From positions 10,682,001-10,746,000 of the forward strand of contig CM065326.1 in assembly GCA_033032175.1 (NCBI GenBank): a DNA stretch of 64,000 nucleotides. The letters run 5' to 3'. The notes under the pieces are model-generated. The model was not told the DNA's origin. It ran no database searches and was given only the letters and a program-made list of their open reading frames with translations. Position numbers and translations under genes: made by a program. This document shows positions 33,141 to 44,800 of this stretch, one piece after another. This DNA is from Saturnia japonica (taxonomy: Eukaryota; Arthropoda; Insecta; Lepidoptera; Saturniidae). Within the stretch, counting starts at the first letter, position 1. Each line of letters opens with the position of its first letter.

Positions 33141-34127
33141 ATTACCCCCAACCACCAATCCGGCTAGTTTTATGAAAGAAATCGAACCAGCGCTTACAGT
33201 TACATTCTTCTTAGCTTAAATGTAAGGTAAGCCGCTCACTGTAAAGGTGGCCACCTTTATATTGCGGACGACCGCGGACCAGCCCGCACCATACACCATA
33301 GAAAGAACGTCGTCTGTGGTAGCGAAGACAAGTCCGTAACCTTAATGTTCTTTGCGTGGCTTTCCGTACTCGTCGGCCGTGCGTGTGAATCCGCAATATC
33401 ACGACCGTGAGAGGCTACCTACACATAGAAGCTTACGTGAAGAGGTAGGTCAAGTTACTTTGTTTAGCTTTTTTGTTTGTCTGGCTGTTAATCCATTTTA
33501 AAGTGTCTTCCCGATGAGCTAAAGATATACTCTAAGCATAACTCAGAACTGGGTTACGATATTTACGACGCGATGGAATATTAACTCGTTTTCTTGACTG
33601 CATGTTGATTTGTTTCTATGTATCTCTAAGCTCTTTCTCTCGTCAAGATATCGAAAATCAATTGTAAAATTTCACAAACACAAAAGTAAATAGTTATTTC
33701 AATAAAATGTTCTTTTTAATGTATCACATTTTAAAGACGTACTAAAAATATAAAAATAATGATTTACACGCAAAACGAAAAGTATGGGACGCTTGCAATC
33801 GTGTAGGATGTAGTTGTGTGAAGTCTACAAAACAGTTCATATCATTTGCAGAACATTAAATGTGAACTATTTTTATGCATCAATTTACCTATTGCAGCAC
33901 CCCAAATATTTGGTTACTTTAAATGATTTAAGTCCATTTTTAAAACATTGTGTAATTTTAAACATATTTTGGAACGAATTTCCGTATCAGCTGTTAATGA
34001 AGTAATGGTAATAAAATTGTATTTAATAAAAAGAAATGTAAATTAGAATTTACTGAATAAGTTTATAATTTGTTTATGTTTTTATAACAATAAAACATTT
34101 ATTTTCATAACTTTATAAACAAAAACC

Positions 34128-34193
34128 CATAGATTAATTATTGGTTTCCGCATTGCTGTAGCACGAGCGACAACTAATAATAATTAATCTATG
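34128..34193. mobile_element. 66-bp palindromic insertion (A2 copy)
   Basis: Same inverted arms and caaaaacc duplication (34120-34127, 34194-34201) as at 28384-28449. Confidence 0.5.
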
Positions 34194-34496
34194 CAAAAAC
34201 CTATTTTTTTATAAAAACAATTTTATTACGATTCCTTTATTGTGTTTGTTATTTTATATTACAAAATATAATTATAACGAAAGAAACTTCGCTCCTAACG
34301 GCACCTCTCGTTTTTTTTTTTAAATTAGTTTTTTAACTTCTGTGACATTTTTTTGTAGATATTTATGGTATAATAACCTTAAAGTTTATATTTAATATTC
34401 GATTGACTGAATTAATATAAATATCGTTAGTTATAAAACGAGAGTCGACATGTTAATAGCGTATCATATTCGTGTCTTTAAGTAACGTAATATATT

Positions 34497-34679
34497 GTAA
34501 AAAAAAAATATTGTTACCGGTTTAGCGTTGTGGCCACAATCAACCTACTACCATGCTATGGTTTCATCACGATGTTTTCCTTCACCGAAAGCTCACGCTC
34601 ATTGCAGGGATTCGAACTCACGTGAATCGAATCGGTGTTCGTACATACTACGACTAAGCCATCATTAGCTGATAATGAC
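34497..34679 (-). mobile_element. tRNA-like SINE family A copy (A2)
   Basis: A2 counterpart of the SINE at 28755-28935, with the same A and B boxes. Confidence 0.65.
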
Positions 34680-35296
34680 TGGTTACATCTGCGTTTTTTT
34701 GTATAACCGTGCGAAGCAAACTCTGCATAGTGTGTACCGAGCTTCAGTGCTCGTCTAGCATAATTTAATCATTTTACATTACGATAATATTATGTCAATA
34801 ATATTTACGTAGTTTTCATATTTTTCTAAATAATTTTGTTATATAGGTACTTCTAAATTATGTTTAGAAAAGGTCGAGCAAAAGTACTAAGTGTAAGGAC
34901 GGCTAAATACTTAAAAGTCTAAATTCCAAGTTCTAATTAAATACTGTATACTACGAAGGTCGGTTTTATTCTATAATGGTCTTTTCTTGGTTATGGTAAC
35001 ACTTAACAATGGATATAATTAATATATTTTTAAAATATTAACTGCAATTATGTATTTCAATTTGTATAAAATATTATATAGTCCGCATGGGCTAAAAAAA
35101 ATTGGATGCGGTGGCGATTGCTAGATCTTAAACCGCATCTCGAAATGTCTCTTTATTCTCTGTAATTTTTGCACTTTAAACTCGGCAGTTTTAACTTAGC
35201 ATCTTTGTTATTATACCTTTGTTAATATTGGTTTAAAATCATGCCGAAAGTGAATAAAACAAGAACCCCAGTGCCACCAGACGCGTCATGTTATAC

Positions 35297-35628
35297 TTCT
35301 TCTTCTTCTTCTTCCTAACTTAGCAACTAGTCCTCTTTAATGAAGACCATTACTGCCATTATCTAGTGAATATAGTGTCCTGTCTTATGACGACTTCAGT
35401 AGCCTAACAAGACGGTGGCTCCCTTGTTAGAACTTTCTAGGGAGTTTTTGTGGGATCCCAGAATGAATGCTGTCAGCTTATATTTATAATCCACTTCACT
35501 TATGCACAAAAACCAAACTATATCACACAAAACGCCACCAATATTAGATAATATAGGGTCAAAAACCTAAGTAAATGAATTAAAAATAAAAACCACAACA
35601 TGTCACTTCAAGATCCCACCAAAAACCC
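35297..35628 (-). mobile_element. SINE-like GAA family, full copy (A2)
   Basis: A2 counterpart of 29551-29879, with one more GAA unit in the tail and the same catgttatac duplication at 35287-35296 and 35629-35638. Tail-length difference is typical allelic or replication-slippage variation. Confidence 0.75.
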
Positions 35629-36687
35629 CATGTTATACATATCGCACTGTACGCACTTTAGAAGTTATACCTCTATGAATAGTGACACTCGATGTTTATG
35701 TGATGTTATCATCAACTGTGACTATCTTCACCACAATAAAACGAGACGTTTAGCAAGTAACTTCATGGTGTTAAAAAAGTTAAAAAAAAACACTTTTAAT
35801 TTTGTACCGATATGACGAATTTCGCAATGGTCCTCGTCTAACCTCGACCTGGAGAGAAAAGGAGAGAACTATGCTATAAACCGAGATAGACGGATGAGCG
35901 CGACGCGACGCGGCGTCGTGTGTTAATAATGTGTTTCTGGCCATACAGAACAGTACAATTTCATTTGATTTACGTGTCGCGTAACGTCGGGTAATGTGGC
36001 TTGTTTTTAAGAAAATTGCTGCATTAAACGAATTTAATATAGGTAGATAGGTTATTTATTTACTTTGATAAATGTATAAAACAAAAGCGTTATTTGATAT
36101 ATATACCTACTTGTGTTATTTTAGACCATACGCAAACGTTTCTGCTATACCACTCAAAAAATTATAATTACACGGAATGCTTTTACCCATTCATTGAAGA
36201 TTTTTCCCTTTTAGTAAGGGGTGTGGGAATAGCTTTCGATTCGATTCTTTCAATAGGTACGAATTTCTCGGAAATTCGAAAACTATCGAATTGATTAATA
36301 AATTTTCGAATTAATTACGAATATTCCAATTTCGTGTATAAAAATGTTATGGAAAAACTCGTAAATTATTTATAGTTTAAAGAGAATACTTCAAAAAATA
36401 CAAATACATAATTCGAACAACTTGCGAGTATTATTCAAAAAGTTCGAATTATTTGCACACATTTACTTTTAACATGTTACTCATTATTATAAATACAACA
36501 TTTAATAACTAAATCAATAAGATGTCAATTCGTTATTTTTGATGAATCTTCTTTATATGTATGACAACCTCATGGGTGAATTTTAGAAAATCGTAAAAGA
36601 ATTCTGTCGCTTATGACAAGAGAGAAGTCATTATTCTATAATAATAGAATCTGTAATATTTTTAAACTACACAATAAGGTACGTACG

Positions 36688-37812
36688 TTATTTAGCGTTT
36701 ATTCTATCTTCAAGTATAGCTAGTTCTTCATCTTCTGACGTGTTCGTTTTCACATCGATGTTCGCTAAATTCGCTTCAGACGATCCGTTGCTTGACTCGT
36801 GAGATCTAGGGCTTACACTACTTTTCCTAACATATAGAATATTAGAATCGAATCTATCGTTGAAACCGTACGCACTACCATCTGATATCCGATTCAACTT
36901 GTGTATCTGCTCCCTCAATTCACACACTTGCCCATAAAGTTTCTTATTCTCCCTCAAGATCGCTATATTTTTTGTCTCGAGCAACTCCCGTTTACTCCAT
37001 TGAATATTATTTTCCGATTTGAGTCTCTCAGTTTCCATTTTGAGCTCAGCTATTTTCTCTTCTAACACTTGTTTAGCAGCAATCTCATCTTGCAGTTCAT
37101 TTTGAAGCCTTTCCACTTCACTCTGGTTTGAATCTGTTGATCCCAAAGTTCTGTCACTGTGTGTTAATTCCATTTTCGCATTATGAAGATCTGCTGTTAG
37201 GGTTTCGATCTTTGATAAAAGGAAAGCTTTCTGATCTTTCTCACTTTGCAAACTCTTACATGCTTCATCTAATCTCAGTCTTAACTCGCTCAATTTGCTT
37301 GTAAGAACATTGTCGACATTTGAAAACTTGTGAGAATCCAATGAAGCTCTTTGTCTCATCTGTTCATTTATAGGTACCAAATTCTTTCTCCTCAGTTCAA
37401 CTCCGTCTTCTGTGGTCAGGTCAGCAGTGACTATTCTGTTTTCACCTATACTTAAAAGCTTATCATTGTCCCTTTTTAATTCTATATTCTGTTGTTCTAA
37501 TTCGTTTTTATCAGTCTTGGCAATTGCTAATTCTTTTGTGAGAGTATCGACTTTGTTCTTGAGTAGTTTGGCTTCATCTCTGGCTTTGTTTCTTTCGTTA
37601 CGTACTTTGCTCCATTTCTCGCGCCAATTTGCAGTACAGTCTGACCACCATCTCATAGTTTTCTCCATCTGCGTGGCCCGGGCGCGAGCTTCATCAAGTT
37701 CTCGTTGGTAGAGTGCTTCTTTTGCTTCCCAATCTGTGTTTGTGTACCGCATGGAGCTCCCATCATGGTCTCGACTTCTTCTGTGGCTGCTGCCGTGTGA
37801 GCTTTGCGCCAT
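36688..37812 (-). CDS. CCDC102A: CCDC102A-like coiled-coil protein, copy 2
   Basis: Identical in length (374 codons) and almost in sequence to 30965-32089; the one protein difference is Lys instead of Glu in the LLET-NIAI segment. Same spliced 5' UTR acceptor (ending at 37832). If the A1/A2 duplication is an assembly of two haplotypes, this is the same gene's other allele; it is the copy contiguous with the right-hand flank. Confidence 0.9.
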   Translation of the reverse strand: MAQSSHGSSHRRSRDHDGSSMRYTNTDWEAKEALYQRELDEARARATQMEKTMRWWSDCTANWREKWSKVRNERNKARDEAKLLKNKVDTLTKELAIAKTDKNELEQQNIELKRDNDKLLSIGENRIVTADLTTEDGVELRRKNLVPINEQMRQRASLDSHKFSNVDNVLTSKLSELRLRLDEACKSLQSEKDQKAFLLSKIETLTADLHNAKMELTHSDRTLGSTDSNQSEVERLQNELQDEIAAKQVLEEKIAELKMETERLKSENNIQWSKRELLETKNIAILRENKKLYGQVCELREQIHKLNRISDGSAYGFNDRFDSNILYVRKSSVSPRSHESSNGSSEANLANIDVKTNTSEDEELAILEDRINAK

Positions 37813-38243
37813 TTTTCATTTGTGTGAATTCCTGCAATCAAATTTAATATAGAGATATAATTATAGAACATACCTACTAGGGCATCACAAATTGTAGAAA
37901 ATAGCAATAGTCGACAATTAAATGTAGAAGATTTGTTTTTTTATTTTTTATTAATTAAATCATAATACTGCAGACTCGTAGTCCACACCTTTTTTAAAAT
38001 ATTAAATAAATGTAGAAGTTTATTACTTTTAAAATTAAATTTTTACAGAATTCTCAGGCGTGTTTCAAAAACTAAAGTCTGGAGGACGTTTCGACTCTTT
38101 AACTCCCTTATATTTTGTTTTGATTAATCCTGTATATCTATTTAATACATACAACATGTCCAAGCTAAGTAGACGATTGACGAACGTGAAGTCACTCGTT
38201 TCATTTACAGATTGAAACAAAAAATACAAATGTATCTTTTTAT

Positions 38244-38886
38244 TTTATTTATTCAGTTAATATGTCATTTAATTTAATTTTTAACAACTATCACTAAATT
38301 ATGATCGGGTAATCGGTGTTTGTGATTATTTTACTTTTTGCATTGAAGAGAATTCGTCTCTCATGTTCTATTAATATTTAATCATTTTATAATTATTAAT
38401 CCGCACATAATACTTTGATTTTTTTTCTATGTATCCACTTATCTGCAAGTGAAAATCAGCACTGGGGTAGTGAGAATAGTGTCACAGCTTATGCGAGTTG
38501 TGTGCCATTTGCAGTGGTACTGCGACTCTTTAGCACCATTGTGATTTGAAACGAAAAAGAGACAAACACATGCATATAAAGGATTTTGGCCCTGATTTTC
38601 ACGACAATGATTGTCGTCGAATTGACCTAGCGGTGTGATAACCACACTTGTACGCACTGTTACTGTACAATATGAGTGGTCGATAGTTCGAGTACCTCTG
38701 ATTTACGATTTTGAAAGAATTTATTTCAAAGAAGATATTCCAAAGGTTTTACTTTTACCGCGTGTGAAATACCTACGTGATTTTTTTCGTTTTTAGTTAC
38801 AGTTTTATGTAATTTTTATGTGTAAAAAGTGTCCGTATGTTCTCTACATTAAAGATATTTTCTTTCTTTCAATGTCAATATTTCAG
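38244..38886 (+). other. Region upstream of the COX6C-like coding exon
   Basis: Contains a dispersed tRNA-like repeat (about 38550-38720). An acceptor (atatttcag) ends at 38886, immediately before C-ATG, so a 5' UTR exon lies further upstream. No promoter could be assigned. Confidence 0.5.
38550..38720 (+). repeat. tRNA-like dispersed repeat family C, copy 1
   Basis: ccctgattttcac, gtcgtcgaattgacctagc, then gtcgatagttcgagtacc (B-box-like). Matches the reverse complement of 40615-40760 over about 130 bp. Confidence 0.5.
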
Positions 38887-38887
38887 C

Positions 38888-41800
38888 ATGAGTAAACCAT
38901 GTGAGCTGCCACCCTGCCCGCCATGTCCACCGCCAACGCCTCAACCCTGCGCGCAAGTATGTCCTCCACCACCAACACCTCCGCCGTGTCGCGTGAAACC
39001 CATCATGCGTGGCCTCCACTGGGCTCAAACCATGAGTACCTTAGCTCAAGCATTTGTATTGGCAGCAATTGGAGGAATTTCGTACTATGTATTCGTCGCT
39101 GCGCCTAGAAAGGAGGCATATAGGACATTTTACGCGTAAGTACCCGCAAAGATCAACAAATGATTAATTGTTAGGTAAGGATACTTTTGGAACGAAGTTT
39201 TTTAACGCAGCTTGCGGTAGAAGTCGACTTGTAGAAATTGTTAAGTAAGGAAAAAAGTTTTGCCTCTCCATGCGGCTTAAAAATCTTATACAAGGTGTCC
39301 AGAAAGGGTATCGGGTATTTGTAAGTTCAATGAAACAAAAATTATTTGTATGCAATAAAAAAGTTTATTGTTTATTATTAGCATATGAATTGGAGAATTA
39401 TTTGGAAAAGATGATGTTATCCAAATGATGACCGTTACGTTGCTGGCACTCTTCTAAACGGAAACGAAGATTGGCGATAACACGTTGACACATAGCTATC
39501 GATATTGCTGCCATTTCTGACCTGATGTTTTGCTTTAACTGGGTTAGATTCGTCGGATTGTTTTGATAAACCTTACTTTTAAGGTATCCCCATGCAAAAT
39601 AGTCAAGCGGGCTAAGGTCGGGGCTTCTGGGAGGCCAGTTGATGTTACCCCTTCGCGAAATGACTTTATTAGGGAATAATTCGTTAACAACTTCCATTGA
39701 GTCATTTGAGGTATGGCAAGTGGCCCCATCTTGCTGGAACCACGTTGTTGAGTTGAAACCTGCAAACTCCTGCAACTCTGGGACCAAAAAATTTCGCAAC
39801 ATATCGCAATAACGGTCACTATTCACATTAATTGCTCGGCCTCGTTGATCTTCATGAAAATAAGGACCAATTATGCCTTTAGCAGACATAGCGGCCCAAA
39901 CAACGACCTTTGGGCTGTGCAGGGGTCGTTCATGCTTTCGTCTCGGATTCTCCACTGCCCAGTACCGACAATTCTGCTTATTAACATGACCATTCAGGTG
40001 AAAATTTGCTTCGCCACTGAACAGTATGTTGTTAAAGTTGTTAAATCGCTGCAGCATTTCGTTCGCAAAATTCAGTCGATTAGCATAGTCCGTATCCTTC
40101 AATTCTTGAACCAATTGAATTTTATAGGCTTTTAGATGTAAGTCTTTCTTTTAAATCGAATGTAAAGACGATTTTTTGATGTTCAACGCTTGGCTTCGCT
40201 TTCGGATGGATAAAGACGGATTTTGACGAACCGACGCCTCAACTTCTTCAATTCTTTCTTCATCGCGAACTGAACGAGGACGACCAGAGTTTTGAATTTT
40301 AACTGTCGCACCTGTATTCTCGAACATTCTGATCCATTTCCTAATGCTATCGTCACTTGGCGCGTGGCGTGTACGATATTCCGCACGATAGAGACGTTGA
40401 GCAGTCACTATTGAATCACCATTACGATATTACGCTCGTACGCAAAATGCGCGATGCGTCCCCGAGTACTGTTCCATCGTGACTAAAACTCCACAAAATG
40501 GCGGACGCCACGAACCCCTCCCCGCACCCTTTAGACGCCCCGTTTCGAATATGGCGCGAAAACAAATACCCGATACCCCTTCTGGACACCTTGTATATAA
40601 TCTGTTTTTGAAAATCCTAAAACAACGGGACTCAAACTATCGACTGTACATACAAGTACAAAACCGTGCATACAACAAATCTAGTCGTTACACCGCTAGG
40701 CCAATTCGACGACGATCATAGTGTGAAAATCAGAGTCTGCATTAACCATTTGATGGCACATTTAAATTTCTTACGGTTATTGTATTACGGTCTTATATTT
40801 GTTTTATGTTTGAATTTTAATGTTAACTGCACTGTCTGCCCCTATAACGATAGTCTTGTTCCACCAATTGACCTTTTTCAAGAATTTTACTATGTTGTTA
40901 CCCAGGGACGGCTTAAGCATATTGATATATATTTTTTACATATACTTTTTACATATTGTTTGTTACATAACAAACAGATACTCAATTTTATTTATTTGTA
41001 TAGATTTGTGTTGTTTGACCCTATACTATGTAATAGTGATGCAATGAATTTTCGCATATTTTTTTACATTCGCATTCGTATCCGCAAGAAACGATGCGAA
41101 TGTTTGGCGAAATGTATTCAACAAACAAAAAGAAAATGATCTATGAATGTATATAAACAATGCTACATCTGATAAATTTTATATTTTTTATGTGACTTAA
41201 GTCTGAATAAAAATATAATTATGGAATAGTCTTGAGGTAGGCAATTAATCTAAATTAACAAAATCACAATTAAATAAATAAGAAAATGAATGTCCTATCA
41301 TACATTTAAAAATTCTATATTATAATTTTTTGGGATAAAAGAACTTGAGAGGTCTAATCAAATTAATAATATCTAAAATGAATAAATCTTATTACAATTA
41401 TATAATGTTTGGCTTTAATTATGTACTTTTCCATTCCACTGTACATTTTTTTTAATATAAACTAAAAACAAAATACTGAATAGGTACTAAACTTTTTGGA
41501 AATAAAGTTATAATTTCGTTTTACAAAAAAATAAATTACATGTTATAAACAAGTATGGTTAAACAAGTTTTAAAAGTATGGTTCTAATATTCATGTTCCA
41601 TAATGTTCTAATATCTATTGGTTTCAATTATATATTTTTCCACTATATATTTTTTTGTATGTGTAATGAAAGCGCAAATACGTGTAACGTTGACATTGAT
41701 GATGAATATGTATATTGGACATTATTTATCATTTGTACAAGAACCTCAGTTAAACGAGATCTCTAGGCTAATTCAATTAGGGTGGGCTGCCTTCTGTAAA

Positions 41801-44800
41801 CTAAAAGACGTCTTCATATCATACTTACCACAGTGCCTAAAGACCTTGGCCAATGTGGCTTACCTATCCCCTCACATACGGTGCCGAAACGTGGAGAGCG
41901 ATGATTGGCATGAACGAGAAGAGGCCTACACTCAGCAGAAGGTAAATGTGAACTAAATGGATGGATGGATGAATAAAAGATAACGTAATATATCTAAACT
42001 ATAAAATTATATGTTAATAACAAAGTTGCCCACTAGAATAACTAAGCTTGCTGTACCTTTAGATTCTTAATAAATAAATACATTGAAGTAAAGGAAACTT
42101 GTTAAACTTTAAAAATAAAGGTTTTCAGGATCTTTCTCCGTGCAGCCTATTTTGATGAAGCATGTTAAGATGTCCAGCTCCACAAAAATCTCTTTCTCTG
42201 GGTACACTTGTGGGTGAAGTTACCAAATATTCTCTGGCTGGCTGGAGAAAGAGTTCCATATTTATTAACCTTCCATTAAAGATTTGTCTTCTTAATTTTC
42301 AATAAAAGGATGCTTTGGATTTGAACAAGAAAGTAATCTTAAATCTTCATTCCCAAATAAATCTAAAATATTTTTCACAACCTCCTGATATTTTTGGCTG
42401 AAGGCTATTTGAATTTTTTTTATTTGTACCTTGGGTCAATAAAAATTGCTGTAACTATCAATTTGTCCAATAACTTTGTTTTACTAACTTCCTTCATTCA
42501 ACCTGTATCGGCTTGATTATGTTTGGTTTAAACATGGCTGAAACTAAATGAACTTATTGCACTTGCTGCATTTAAAATCCAACATACATTAAATCACTAT
42601 TATGTAATATATGTTGCATAATAAAGCTTGATTATTGTATACAAGTGAATTGGATATAATAACATGGGCCATGAATTCTGATATGCAAAAAAACTTCCTA
42701 GAAAGTTCTAACAAGGTTCCACCATTTTGTTAGAATACTGAAATCATCATAGGACATATTCACTTGATAATAGCAGTGATCTTCAATTAAGATGACTAGT
42801 TGCCGAGATAGGAAGAAGAAGGAGAATGTATGAGTTAACACTAGACTTGTGTAACTCATGAATGAGTTGTTCAAATGAACTGCTCACTTTGGATGATGCA
42901 AATGAAGTCCATCAACTCTGCAGATCTTTATAATTTTAACAGTTCACCATTCACTTCGGATCGGATGGTAGATGACAACTTGGCCCTTCCCTCAGACACT
43001 TTCAACTCACTTAGTAAGTGACTATGGTGCAGCGGTGAGCGAAATCTAGTTGATTCAACATCTCAGTTGCATGTACTACTATTGTTATAGCTTTTTCTCT
43101 CATCTTTATTTCCATGTTTTTCTTTAGATGTTCAATGTTGCACACAACATTAACAAAGCATAAATAAATGTAACCATTACAACATATATTGTAAAAAGAA
43201 CCTTACACTCATCGTTTTAAAGTTCATACTCATAACTTAATTTCATTGTTTGATCCTTTCACTCCTTCATCATTACTTGAATATATTTGTTTGGAAAAAG
43301 TTACTGTACTTAGGCAAATAATACAATAAATAATAAAAACATTCATTAGCAGAAAGTGCTAAAGTAATGTAAGCGCTATTCTCCATTCTGAAAAGTATTG
43401 AAGGAAATCAATTTTTGCTCTGTGACAAAAAGTCAAACCATTTTGAATGAATTACTTAATTAAATCCTCCACCTCAATCATATGTCATATTTCCTCAATT
43501 CATGATTGATGTTGTTCCATTCAAACTGAAATTCTGAATGAAAACAGTTACCATCAGTGCGCACATAATTTCCGATTTAAATTAATTGCTGAAATGCTTA
43601 GGTGAAGGAACTCACTTCACTGAAAGAGAATAAATGAACTGCTTCATCAAGGTGAATGAATTTGCTAAAGCCTAGTTAACATGTCTTAACAAGTTCTTCG
43701 ATTTCGTTTTTGTCAAACAAAACTGCTTCTCTTGTTATAATCAACTAACAACTGCTGGCAACTTTATTCATGTTAATTATAAAATAAAATTTAATAAGTT
43801 TATGAAATAGCCTATATCACTCCAGGGTAATGTGGTTCCCTATTACTGAAATATTTTCTAGAATCGGATCAGTAGTAGAACTCTTTACAAACACACTTTA
43901 CCAATTTATAATAATAATATAGATTTAGAGTAGCAGCTGAAAAGCTTTCAGTTCCTGCTCAAATGTCATAGTACATTCAACAATATGCACTATGCAGGTC
44001 GTCTTTATTGATAATCAGGGTTCACAACCTGAAGAGAGGTACTTATTGTACCCTGAGAGGAACCCTGCTGAGAACTTAATTAATAAGAAAAAATTCAGCT
44101 ACGTACCTACATGATTCTAAATAATTGTATTATCGTACATTTTTTCCTTTGCCGCTTATTTATAGCCTAGTTTAAAAAATACAAATTCTAAACACATATA
44201 AATATTCTGTTCTTTATAATCAAAAGCAATAGATCACATAGTTTATAAAAACAAAAGTATCTATATAAAAATATATGCTGTGCCTAAACATTTCATTTAT
44301 GAATAAAAGACAAATTGTGAGTTCTAAGTAACAGACTTACTTGAGTTATATTTTGAGCACTGATAAATTCAGAATTAATTTATAACTAATTTTGTCTTAT
44401 TATACACTGAACGTCAAATTCACAGTAGCGCAATTTGCACTCTGCAGCTCTGGTTATTGGTCTATGCTCTGCAGCAGGTCAGCTCAGTGTGACTACCTTT
44501 TAAATCGTCAATCTACTTCGGCAACTTTAAAAATCTACCAATAACTACCAGAGCCTAGGTATGGAAATTTGCCAGAGCGTTGAAAGGAATACAGCGAGAA
44601 AAAAAAGGTCATTCGCGCAAAATCTTCCTTGTAATAACAAAAATACCCTGACTAACAATAGATTGTTTCATATTGCTAATCATAGTTGCCTTTTGTATTT
44701 CCTTTTCATGTCGATAAATTAATTCAATTTCAAAAGAACGAAGACAGGTTACAGTACAATACGTGTCTACATACCGCGCCCACCCAAACTTCACCTCACA

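Larger units (their letters stand above)
33143..38243. repeat. Duplicated segment A, copy 2
   Basis: Near-identical to 27401-32520. Small differences include a 19-base shortening overall, some near 36230 and 36310 (a stretch in the attcgaa region). Continues on its right into unique sequence leading to the COX6C-like gene, so this copy is the one joined to the chromosome on the right. Confidence 0.97.

Noticed and set aside
38837..39139. Longer COX6C start at 38837
   Set aside because: A splice acceptor (atatttcag) ends at 38886, so the upstream Met is most likely intronic; ATG at 38888 is used.
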